Source: Collybia mongolica (taxonomy: Eukaryota > Basidiomycota > Agaricomycetes > Agaricales > Clitocybaceae). Taken from it: a stretch of 64,000 nucleotides of DNA. The position numbers and the translations under genes were made by a program. Below are positions 47,817-57,833 of this stretch, piece after piece. Positions within the stretch are counted from its first letter, which is position 1. Every line of letters begins with the position of its first letter. The notes below the pieces were generated by a model, which did not search any database, was not told the DNA's origin, and saw only the letters and a list, made by a program, of their open reading frames with translations. The stretch spans positions 248,001 through 312,000 of the forward strand of contig JAAXNY010000009.1 in NCBI GenBank assembly GCA_013420905.1. Reading direction: 5' to 3'.

Positions 47817-48662
47817 GGTGAAGGAAAATAGAGAGATGGGCAGCTTCCCAGCCAAGTTTTCGGAAGGGCCATGATAAAAGCGACGAGATATCAAAGTAGA
47901 TTCGCAACCGGGGTAAGAAGGAGGTACCACTGACGCCGATGATAACGCGAGAACAAAGGGAGCGAGTAGCTTATTTCCCTCTGCCATCCAAAACTTGGGC
48001 AGTGGATTTTGCCGATAGCAAATGGCCATTGAATTTCAGCCACAATCATGGAAGCTGTTTCCCTGTTTATATATTCTTCCATTTAAGTGAGTCTGACCAC
48101 GAAAACAACGGCTTACACATGAGATTAACAGATCGTACATGGACATTTGCAATTTGTGGAGAGATTCTACCCTAAGAACGTGACCGCGATTCCCGGCTTC
48201 AGGGTGGATTTACATAGACTGGCATCGAATGAGATTGAAAGTTTTCTTTATCGAAGACCACGCAGGGCGATGCTGTGGCATACTTGCAATGACCTGTTGA
48301 TGACATAAAGCCCTTCAGCCTCCGAAAGGGAGGCCACCTTGGACAAATCATAAAACACTGAAGTAAGTTCAGTGGCGACGTTGGTAGGGTTTTTTCTAAA
48401 TTTGGCCTTGTCATCATAACAAGTGCAATTAACAGTCACCAGTGACCGCACCGGCGATCCGAGCACTTATCTGTACTTAGTACCTTATTGTCATGACAAA
48501 TCTCAGCACTGGCTTTCATCCCCTCTCTAGATTCTAATCAGTCACTCGCATCTAAGAGTCGTTGAACTTGAAGAGGCTGGTGCTAAAGGGCATCAGCCTG
48601 AGGGTGATATTGCAATTGTCCGATTCAATAAACCGTCTGTGAAACGTTCAAAGAATACAACC
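47817..48662. promoter_or_regulatory. Divergent upstream region of the P-type ATPase and the 48.6-kb gene
   Basis: About 850 bases between outward-facing starts. An open frame continues in-frame upstream of the P-ATPase ATG to 48029, but it does not resemble the family. A minus-strand open frame at 48248-48466 has no recognisable domain. An in-frame segment at 48550-48662 (ending SVKRSKNTT) may be an N-terminal extension of the F-box gene. Confidence 0.35.
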
Positions 48663-49622
48663 ATGGATATTTCAATAGAGGATTACAAGGAAACGCGTGG
48701 AACCGATGCCCTTCTCCTTGATCCCCGATTAATGGAATTACCTGTAGAAATTCTATTTGAGGTGTGTTTTATATTTCTGTCAGTTTAGCGCTCGAAGAGG
48801 CCCCACACAACATCAATGTTTTTTAGATTTTTTGTCACCTCGATTTGGCAGGTGTTTTCTTCCTCGCGAGGACAACCAAAGGTCTGCGTAATATGTCGAT
48901 GCACCAGTCATCTACCTTAGTCTGGAAACGGGCGTACTCCATTTCAAGGGTTTCCACACACCTCCCAGCCTGCCCAGATGTTTTGACGGAACTACAATTT
49001 GCACATCTGGCTTTCGAACCTGTGTGTCATGTCAGTCTCCTATCACCTTCGGCTGAATTAGGACACAGTTGAATTGTAAACTGTTTTAGTATTGCTGGAG
49101 AAGGAAATGTCACACCATTCTGTGGGCAGCCCACACCCGATGCTGTTTAAAATGTAGAGATGAAAAGTATAAAAATGTGTCTCTCAAGCGTCTCTCTATC
49201 TGACTTTCGCGAAAAAGTTTCACGGCTGACCCCGGGAAGTTCGGAATACCTTACGACAGTGTCCCTTTTGATAGAGTTGGTATCAATGCCGATGGTAAGC
49301 CTCCAGTTCAGAGCTACGTTCATCAAATTGCCGACACTGAGGGTCGATATTGAGGCCAATTTTTCACTACCGAAATATATATTCTTTAAGTGCTTTGAAA
49401 CTCTATACACAGGAGTACCTTGATGTTCCCTCACATGAGAGGGGAGCATAGTTAGCGGAAAAGAAGGAACGTTGGCGTTCCGTGGTGGAGGTGGGTAGTG
49501 ACTTATAAAATTATCGATATTCCAACCTACCCAAGCTGTATCAGTTTGCCCGGTTATGCAGAGGTTGGAGTAGGAGACAAGATACAGCTCAAACTGTTGA
49601 ACTCAAGAAAGCTCGTCAAAAG
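48663..49622 (+). CDS. F-box protein gene, possibly degraded, model uncertain
   Basis: The start MDISIEDYKETRGTDALLLD leads into an F-box of the mushroom type: RLMELPVEILFE, intron, IFCHLDLAGVFFLARTTKGL, then SSTLVWKRAYS and ACPDVLTELQFAHLAFEPVCH, intron, YCWRRKCHTILWAAHTRCCLKCRDEK. This conserved opening is convincing. Further 3', exon-like pieces exist (FSLPKYIFFKCFETLYTG; LAEKKERWRSVVE; LYQFARLCRGWSRR; ELKKARQKRQYE), but they need an unusually short 37-nt intron, and the middle part near 49160-49300 does not match what I remember of the family. The gene is therefore either intact with an odd exon structure or partly decayed. The true start may be upstream, because the frame stays open back to about 48550. 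Confidence 0.45.
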
Positions 49623-50734
49623 CGACAATATGAGTAAGAGTCAGAACTTGCTGATAGTTTCAGCCCACGTTGAGTGATGAGTCCCATAGAGTCGAAGGGA
49701 GAATACGCATTGCATGTTAGCCCCTTAGCCTCCTTAACTGCGCTTTGTTAGCCGGGAAGCTGAGCATGGGTGATTGGCGGATTGAATGTGATGTTCCAGA
49801 CCTTGCCTCATTGATGGATGGCGTGTTGAGGATCTGGGTGGCCGTGGGCGCGGGACATGGCGTTGTTGGAACCTCCCTTTGTGGTATGGTATAACCAGGT
49901 TGGCATAAGGGGGCGTGTCAAGTCTGAAGACCATCCAGGAAACTTGAATGCTCTATATCTAGTAAGATTTGAGGGGTGGTTACATTATAATGTTCATAGA
50001 TATAAGTTATATGATCACAAAGCAATGCTCAGATCTTGAATCCCAGCGCGCGCATACATGCCAGGTGGTTCTCTACCACTGCTTTACATCTCTCGTCCGC
50101 CTCCGATGCATCGAATTTGAGGAAACAATCGTCACGAGCGGACTTGGTCTCGGGACATGCGCAACAACTTGTGACGTAGAAATGAGTAGTGTCCCTAGTT
50201 CTGGTATTGGTTGGTAACGTACGGCCTCAGACCCTCAGGATTGAGTGGATTCATCTTTGGATTTGTTGGATCGTATGGTTTGTCATCCTTGGCTGGCGAA
50301 GATGACCATAAGGATGAAAGCTGAAGGAAGTTGATTTCGACGTGTGCAAAATGCGGCGTTTAATTACATACCTTGTCAAACATGCCTCAAAGGATTTATT
50401 AAGAGAGAAGAAAAGTGTAAAGAAAGTGTTGCGAACTTGAAAACAAAAATTCGTCACCTTGACTGTTCGGCGTGAGATGGCAAGCGGGCCGAGCTTGGCC
50501 AAGATTACTTTCATGATCAGCTCACGTGATGTGGGGACCCTAAAGGGGAGTCGTCCAAAACGGGATAAAGTTAGGACACCGTATCGAACGACTTAGACCT
50601 GGAGGTCGTTTTCTTTCACTGGTGGACACTTGTTTCGCTCCGTCCCAAAAGGTGCTTAATCCTTGAAGAAATCAGCCCTATGTTTTCAACTCTAGCTCTC
50701 TAAGTATCTACCACAACCACAAGCCCAATTTGAG
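49623..50734. other. Intergenic
   Basis: No gene was found in about 1.1 kb. Open frames near 49734-50217 and 50251-50514 lack domains. The right end is the 5' region of the ABCG gene, without an obvious TATA box. Confidence 0.4.
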
Positions 50735-53700
50735 ATGCTGAACGGTTTTTGGAGCATTTTTTTGCTTCTAGCGATCGCCAGCGCGCAGTCCTGCGAAAAC
50801 TATGGTTTTCAGAACGGTTCAACCTGTGCATGTCCCACAGGATTCGGCGGAGAGACTTGCTCGCAACCAGCTTGCGGGGGGAACATATTCGAGGGCTTAC
50901 ACCGTCCCTTGGCACATGTATCTAACAATCTTGCGAATCTAACAGAGGCAGGATGTTCATGTCAAGATGGGTGGACTGGAACAGGTTGCAATGTCTGTCA
51001 AAGTTCAAACGCGTGTCAAAGTGCTTACACCTCGTTTGCGGGTACACCCTCAAGTCCAGATGTGGTGACCGGCTCACAAGGTGCCCAAAACCAAACCTTG
51101 TCATGCAACACCTCTCCTCGAGTTTGGGCGGGTAGTCAGATGAGCTGTAGGGTTGATGTGTGTATCTTTTTTATTTCTGCATTGTTCTGTCCTGATCCGG
51201 GCGTAGAATCCGACGCTCCAAGCCATCTACCCACTCATATCAACTCTCAATATCATCCGTACCTTGCAGCCTTCACTCACACCCATTCCCAATACAACTG
51301 CTTTCGGTTCGGCAGGCTCTGTGTATGCCCACTTATTTTATGCTGGTGTGGAACAATTTTACTGCGCCGCGGATTCATGTGTCCAAAATTTGGGGAATGG
51401 GGGAGACAGCGCAGATTGGAGTTGCCAGAACTTACAGTGCACATGCCGGTCTGGAACAACATTCTGTGGAGGAACTGTCGGGAGTAACCTCACAAACACT
51501 ATCAACGGACTCTCGGGCACATTGGGAATTGATTGTGGGGTGGTAAATGCGACGACTAACACGGCAATCTGTAACTTCAAACAAACGACTCTTCAGGGTT
51601 TATTCGGCATAAAAGGTCTTACCCTCAACGGGTGTTCCTTCGGGGAATGTATTCGGCAAAGTGTTATCGACAACAACGGGAATGTCACAGACACTCCCAT
51701 AGAGGAACATGTAGTTAAACCCCTCGGTGACGGGGTGATTGCAGGATTGGCTGTTGTTGGAGGCCTGGCTCTCATGTCACTCCTCTTACTTCTTTGGGGA
51801 TGTTTCAAGCAGAAAGCCGCCCGAAAATCACGCTTAGATGACGATAATGGCATCAAAGTCAGCGTCGAGTGGGATAGTTTGAGTTATTTCGTTCCCAGCC
51901 CCACTGGGACTGCGTGGATCGGCGGTCTACAAAGGAAAAGAGGTGCATCGAATGATGACAAGGCCGTATTAGACTCTGTTAGTGGTAGAGTTCAAGCTGG
52001 ACAAATGATGGCGATTTTGGGTCCAAGTGGTGCGTCTTTGAATCCTAATCCACTCGCAAAGCTCTCAATTGACATCAGGTGCCGGAAAAACTACGCTCGT
52101 CGAAATTCTCGCTGGCAAGACTAAATCTGGGCTCATAACTGGAACAGTCAAGTTTCCGACAGGGACCGGTAATTTGGACCCTGTTCCGCGCATCGGTTTT
52201 GTGCCGCAGCAGGATATCTTACCTCCTACCCTCACCGTCTACGAAGCGCTCCTCTTTGCTGCTCGTTTGCGTTTACCTGAGAACGTTCCAGATACTGAAA
52301 AGCGTGAGGTGGTTGAGGAAATGATGTCAAAACTCGGAATATCATCACTCAAAAACGTAAGAATCGGCTACAACGGAGACGTTGGGGGAGGCAAGGCAAG
52401 AGGTATCAGCGGCGGTGAGATGAGGAGGGTCAGCATCGGGCTGGAGTTAATTTCCCGTCCTGATATTCTCATTCTGGATGAGCCAACTTCAGGTTATTCT
52501 CACGATCTTCCGTAAATCTGGCTTGGGTTTGACCTTGCTTCACTTTTTCTGCTTAGGTCTTGATTCAGTGTCCGCGTCACGTATTGCTAAGGTACTTCAT
52601 GCGATCGCCCACGACCCTGCAAATCCCATACCCGTTATCGCGTCCATACATCAACCCAGGTTTGTTTCCATTCCATTAAACAGCAGTTCTTGCTCACCCC
52701 AAACACTCATCCAGTTCTCAACTCTATCAATCTTTCGACTCTATTCTCCTTCTTTCCCATGGCCGCGCTCTATATTCTGGACCAGGCATGTTCGCGCCTT
52801 CCGAATATTTTGCTCGTGTTGCGTCTAGTGTTGTGCCACCTTACCTCCAGGGATACAACGTTGCAGACTATCTGTTGGAAGTCGCCAGCGATCCCCATGT
52901 ATCCCTCTTCCAGCTTCATACTGCCAAAGAAAATGGAGATGATAATCGACGTCAAGATAGTTCAGAAGTTACAGAAAAAAGAGGCCACATAATATCTGGG
53001 GAATCGGAATTGACCCTCGAAAAGAGTCGATCATCAGTTCCTAAAAGGACAAAGTATGCAACGACGTTCTTGACCCAGCTTCAGTTCCTGTCGGGCCGGG
53101 AATGGAAGGTTCTTCAGAGGTGTGATACTTTTGTTCTACCATAATGCATATTGTTTTTTTATATGTTTTAATCCCAGGGATAAGACATTGTTCTTCACAC
53201 ATGTCATTGTATCCGCCATCCTGGGGGTTTTCTGTGGTACGTCCCTGTTACACTACACTTCTAGGCCAAGTAAAAATATTAACGGCTGTTAGGCGGCCTT
53301 TATTACCAAACAGATATGACTATCGCTGGGTTCCAATCGAGAGTTGGTTGCTTATTTTTCCTTGTATGTGGCCGGAATTATCTTACATTGACGTTTCCGA
53401 AACACGCTCTCTAGGGTGCCCTTATCGCGTTCTCGTCTCTGAGTGCTTTGTACAACGTTGTAGAAATCCGACCGCTTTTCCTCCGTGAGCGTTCAAGCAT
53501 GTATTATAGGCATGTGCATCCATATATATATACATGTTTTCGATTGGTCTTACCTTTTATTTTAGCCCGACAGCATGGCTGCTGTCTCGTTTCATTTTCG
53601 ATGTCGTTCCGTTGCGGCTCATCCCAACCATAATTGTATCGACAATGTAAGACCTCCACCTATCCTATTCACCTCACATGTTGAGACAGACACTGAATAG

Positions 53701-54282
53701 TACCTACTGGATGGCCGGTCTTGCGGCCGACGCCCCTCATTATTTCAAATTCCTGTTTATTCTCGTACTCTACAGCTTGGCAATGACCCTTTTCGTGAGA
53801 ACTTTTGGCTCTGCTTGAAACGCTACTAAACTCATGCATTTTATAGAACTTCCTTTTGGGTACCTTGTTCCATAATGGTGGAATCGCGATCCTTCTGTCG
53901 GCGCTGTCGGCGCTGTATCAAATGACATTCGCCGGGTTCTTCGTCCATCTCAACGCCATTCCACCTGTCCTTCGTTGGCTACAATGGCTTTGCCCCCTCA
54001 AATATACCCTTGAGGCCTTGTCCGTAAACGAGGTTGGCTCTGGACTTATGATAGAAGATACCCTCCAGGGCGTTCCTGTCAACATATCCGCAAGTTTGAT
54101 TATGAACTTGGTATGTTTTCGTGGTTTTCCGTTTATTACCACCTAACGTCAACATCGACCAGCTGTTCGGATTTGGACTCGACAACTATTATCGCGATGT
54201 TCTTGTGCTCTTCGCTTTCGTTGCTGGATTTGGATTGGGAGTCATTGGGGTAGTTTGGTTGAAAGTTAGGGAACGACGCTGA
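50735..54282 (+). CDS. ABCG transporter with EGF-like extracellular N-terminus (ADP1-like)
   Basis: About ten to twelve exons encode roughly 1,000 residues. A signal peptide (MLNGFWSIFLLLAIASAQS) precedes EGF-like Cys-rich motifs (CENYGFQNGSTCACPTGFGG and CSCQDGWTGTGCNVC) and a long N-glycosylation-rich luminal part. A first membrane helix (VIAGLAVVGGLALMSLLLLL) precedes the nucleotide-binding domain: Walker A GPSG/AGKTT split by an intron, GFVPQQDILPPTLTVYEALL, signature ISGGEMRRVSIGLEL, Walker B ILILDEPTSGLDS and SIHQPSSQLYQSFDSILLL. The C-terminal membrane domain has six hydrophobic blocks (ILGVFCGGLYYQTD, SSLSALYNVVEIRPLFLRER, LSRFIFDVVPLRLIPTIIV and others) and ends VIGVVWLKVRERR, TGA 54280-54282. 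This layout is that of yeast ADP1, whose substrate is unknown; a half-transporter that must dimerise. All splice joins checked keep the frame. Confidence 0.9.
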
Positions 54283-55424
54283 TGAGATCAATAAGGTTTA
54301 TTACTCGTATATCAAACCATGGACATTTGTATAGAATGCTGCCCGGTTCTTCTAATTCTGCAGACAATGTAATTCTCCAAGGTCAAATCTCGAAATTCAT
54401 TTGATCAGGTCTTTCCACGCAATAACATAGGTCTACAATCCCACGGCAACCATAAGCATTCAGATTATCTATGGGGTAGCACGCTCTCACCCTAATTCCA
54501 CATGTAGAATCTGTGGACCCGTTTCAGTGTCACCTCAACCGCCTACACTGAACGACATCTCTGTCAGTAAGCGTCTTCATCAATGCAGCACAAATCCCGA
54601 CGCGGCGATATCAATTGCAACCATCGAGATGACCTTGGAAACATCTTTGACGTTAGTGTATGTAAACTTCAGCAGTTGGGGAGATTTCGGTTTTCTACGG
54701 CTGGCACCAGAAAATGCGGCGCACAAGAATTGCGCAAGAGTATGAAGAGTGAAGCAAGCATATTGGAAGTAAGCAGGTCCGGGGATGGGTGGACGTGATC
54801 GTGATCGTGAGGCACTGGCGATAAGGAAAAACTCCGACGGAAGACAAGAGAATGTGATCCTCCGCAGAAAACCCAAGCTATCCATTTACCCGAAGATTTG
54901 CTACCAGTGATGAGTATAGATGAATCCAATAATGACGTCTTCATTTGGCCGGATACTACATACTAGCACATTGGCATAGGCAGTCTTGGGGTCCTGACTG
55001 GAAAGGGCCCGATAGTCTTGTGATCCTTGGTCGGGATGTGAAAAATTCCAAAACTAGTGTAGACAGTAGCGTCCATGGACAAGAATTTTATCGCAGCTTG
55101 AGGGGCGATATCATGGTACTTCGTGTGTGAAGATCGCGACAAGAAGAGACGACGCTAACCCGAGCCTTCGAAGAGAACTAATGGCGTTAAGTACTGCACA
55201 ACTAAGCCCAGACCGTACAAATGGGAGATTGATTTTAACCTTTGGCATCAAGGTAACTACCTAGTTACAGTATAGTCCTTCAAATGTTCGTCGTATATAC
55301 ATAGTTATAGTTCAATGTCCTACTTATATCAAATGTCCAACCAACCAGGTTTATTGTCCAACTAATTTGACCGCATCAGTTTTGGGCATCAAGTTAAATG
55401 CATAGATATCACTAGCTACTTTTC
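54283..55424. other. Intergenic
   Basis: About 1.1 kb without a supportable gene. Open frames near 54527-54944 on both strands overlap each other and show no domain. No repeat structure was recognised. Confidence 0.4.
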
Positions 55425-55862
55425 TCAAAGCCCGCAAACAGAAGTAGCCACTTGTTTGGAAGTAACGTCAACCCTGCCTAGCATCACCGCGTTCCCGCCA
55501 GTCAGTTCGTTCATTGCTGACAACGCAATGTTGAATCCAGCTCCCGCAACGTCAATTGCAAGCACATTGATGCTCTTGCTCACTCCCTGCCCATTTTTGT
55601 AAGTAAGCTGCCAGCATGTGCCACAGTTTGGTGAGTTCCAGCCCGTGATTGCAGACGCAGCGCCGATGTGGGGGAATTTAGGGAGGGAGCCGAACGTTGT
55701 GAACCCGCGTGTTAAGAGACCATGACTACCGTCAGAGCACGCAACAGTGGTGAGCGAGCTCCCGGAGTTGTCATAGGCAGTATCGTATGCCACGGTAACG
55801 GCATAGGTCATGGTAGGAAGCGAGCTGAGAACAAGAGGAGCGAGAATAGTGGAGAGCTTCAT
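55425..55862 (-). CDS. Cerato-platanin family secreted protein
   Basis: A single exon encodes 145 residues. A signal peptide (MKLSTILAPLVLSSLPTMTYA) precedes a mature protein of about 124 residues that starts VTVAYDTAYDN, the family hallmark. Four cysteines are present (VACSDG, NCGTC with two, SVCGL), as needed for the two conserved disulfides. Other family signatures are GLLTRGFTTFGSLPKFP, GWNSPNCGTCWQLTY and INVLAIDVAGAGFNIALSAMN. These small double-psi beta-barrel proteins bind chitin oligomers or the cell wall, are secreted, and can be recognised by plants as elicitors. The length fits the family. It is a typical single-gene locus, with a TATA element about 75 bases upstream. Confidence 0.96.
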   Translation of the reverse strand: MKLSTILAPLVLSSLPTMTYAVTVAYDTAYDNSGSSLTTVACSDGSHGLLTRGFTTFGSLPKFPHIGAASAITGWNSPNCGTCWQLTYKNGQGVSKSINVLAIDVAGAGFNIALSAMNELTGGNAVMLGRVDVTSKQVATSVCGL

Positions 55863-56408
55863 GACGACCGAGGGTGAGTGACTGGTCAGTGCAAGACGTG
55901 CGATTGACTGCAGAAACTGGGCATTTGACAGCCTACTTTATACTTGTATTAGACGAAGTGTTCCGAAGGTCCGATATGTTCTACCGCTATAACTTGGAAG
56001 TCGGCCATGTCGAGACCGCCAGACCATCACACAGAGGGTAGACAACGCCGTTTATGTCAAAATTGGTGTCAGGTGGCTAACCGATGTTAGAACACATTGC
56101 TTGGTCAGAAGCGAAGAAGGATTCGGTAGTCCGGGAGAAGGAGCTTGGGTCTGCTGAGCGTCCTCGAGGGACACAAATACCTTTGAAATGCAGCTGAGAA
56201 GAGCAGCGATAGATTTGCCGAACGCCAAACGAGATAAGTTGATTTGGCAGAAGACCAACAAGTAAAATGATTGATCTCCATGAAGACTTGTGCACATGAC
56301 CATGGAATTCCTGTTTGAGGTTTTGCGAAGCCATATGGTATAACCGTGTAGATCCGATGTCAAACATAACACGAGAATGGATGACGTCGTGGATGGAAAT
56401 AGAAAGAT
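55863..56408. other. Intergenic: cerato-platanin promoter and 3' side of the next gene
   Basis: Open frames at 56052-56442 on the minus strand lie downstream of a stop codon and show no domain. The left part contains the cerato-platanin promoter. Confidence 0.4.
55936..55942 (-). promoter_or_regulatory. TATA box of the cerato-platanin gene
   Basis: TATAAAG on the minus strand, 74-80 bases upstream of the start codon at 55862. The spacing fits a short 5' leader of a strongly expressed secreted-protein gene. Confidence 0.55.
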
Positions 56409-57427
56409 TCATTTGTCCAATGGTACCTCCATTGCGCCCCATTCCAAAACCCTGAACAATTCATCGTTCCAGGCTGCGACGGGATCAACACCAACAATCC
56501 CTGCCCAAAATGCAACATCGTGTCGCGCCCGCCTCACTGACGCTGGCCAGTGACACACATCAGAAACACCTTTGAATATCATCAAGACTCTGATAACTAT
56601 ATCAGGTTTCGGCGTGACGTCGATGAGGGCTATTCTGGAGAAGACTGTTTGTGGTATGAACCGCAAAGCCACATGGTTATGTTTTTGAAAAGACGGCAGC
56701 CAAAATCTGTGTCACGGGAAGCAGTCAGAGGAATGAGGGAAGCTGGGGGAAGGCAAAATATACGTTATGAAGGATGCTCTAGCTTCCGTATGGAGACCGA
56801 GGCCAGCCAATGCCTTTTCTAAATACCCTGTCACTTCGCCGACAGGTAATGTTACCGAATTTGAGTCAGATACATCACAGTTTGAAAGATTGAAGTCGTC
56901 CACGTCCTGCGTAACGGTTCGGTTCGGAAGTCGTGTATGTTCTGATTGGAGATCTATCATATTTATGCTAGCGTAGAAATGAGTCTATGAGAGAAGTTTG
57001 ATATAGTTATATGACCTCACTCAGCTTCCCAGAAAAGTGAGGACAGTTCCAACCCAGTAGCCCGTTCAGTCAAGCTACCATCCGCTCGGGTGCGTACATT
57101 CCATTGTACTTTGTGTCCGACACGATGATGTCGAATGGGGACAATCGGGTTTATCGCAGTAAAGCGCAACTTTGGAGACAACCTGACGGCAACCGAAACG
57201 TCGACATCGTCTGGCGAGAAGAGGTAAGTCACAGGCTTTTTCCCTGGGCGTGGGCCACGAGCTGTTCGCTGTCCTCGGCATCGTTTTCTGAACCATTTGT
57301 TGAACATCGCTCGAAGTTTACCAGCGATCGTTTTTTTTGGATTTTCCTTTGTTTCCATGGAGTAGTGCGTTGTTGGTTCTAGCCTTGGGGGATCATTTAT
57401 GAAATTTGCGCGGGGGTTCGTGTGCAT
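56409..57427 (-). CDS. Uncharacterised fungal protein family
   Basis: Three exons encode about 300 residues. Exon 1 has a basic segment (KTIAGKLRAMFNKWFRKRCR) and then beta-rich sequence (VTYLFSPDDVDVSVAVRL, VQWNVRTRADGSLTERATGL) ending LSSLFWEA. A 63-nt intron leads to VTLPVGEVTGYLEKALAGLGLHTEARASFIT. A second intron leads to FWLPSFQKHNHVALRFIPQT, then ALIDVTPKPDIVIRVLMIFKGV and FWAGIVGVD, ending FRVLEWGAMEVPLDK. I recall similar proteins from mushroom genomes, all without known function; the FWEA, GLHTEARTSFITYWLP, ALRFLPQ and LEWGGMEV-like blocks are the shared features. Both joins restore these blocks in frame, which supports a real gene. An in-frame ATG (METKENPKK) offers an alternative, shorter start near 57358. 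No function is proposed. Confidence 0.7.
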
Positions 57428-57833
57428 GCCTTGGTAAATGGGACTTCGTTGTGCGTTTGACGGTTCTTGCTTCTTTTATGAGTAATTTCAAGGCTATGCG
57501 GCACAGGAGGACAGTTGCCAGTATGCACCAACAGCTAGCTGTTGAACATTTTATTTCATGATGCAAGGCAGTCCAACTGTCTGAGCGAGGGAAACCGAAG
57601 CTGATTGGGCTGTGATATCACTATGATTGGGGTTCGATATCACACATTGTTGAATCAGAATCATAGTCAAAATGCAATTGTTTGGCACTGTCGTCCGTCA
57701 CAAACAATCAGGCTCATCACACCAACCGCCACCATCCATCGCGCAGGGTGACTCACTATTCAACTCGAAGCCTTTCGGGCGTCGGAGCTCTCACAGTACA
57801 GTGTATACGACTTATACACATACATCTCTCGTG
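57428..57833. promoter_or_regulatory. Divergent upstream region
   Basis: It lies between the uncharacterised gene (minus) and the TIP-like gene (plus). An upstream in-frame ATG at 57672 extends the plus-strand frame, but it would place the signal peptide internally, so this stretch is read as promoter and leader. No TATA box is obvious. Confidence 0.4.

Noticed and set aside
48248..48466. 72-codon minus-strand frame upstream of the P-type ATPase
   Set aside because: Lies in a divergent upstream region, has no domain, and overlaps another frame of the same strand.
56052..56442. Minus-strand frames downstream of the uncharacterised gene
   Set aside because: They follow the stop codon at 56409 or lie in another frame, with no family blocks; more likely 3' UTR or spacer.
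57672..57833. Upstream in-frame ATG as start of the TIP-like gene
   Set aside because: It would bury the signal peptide about 60 residues inside the protein.
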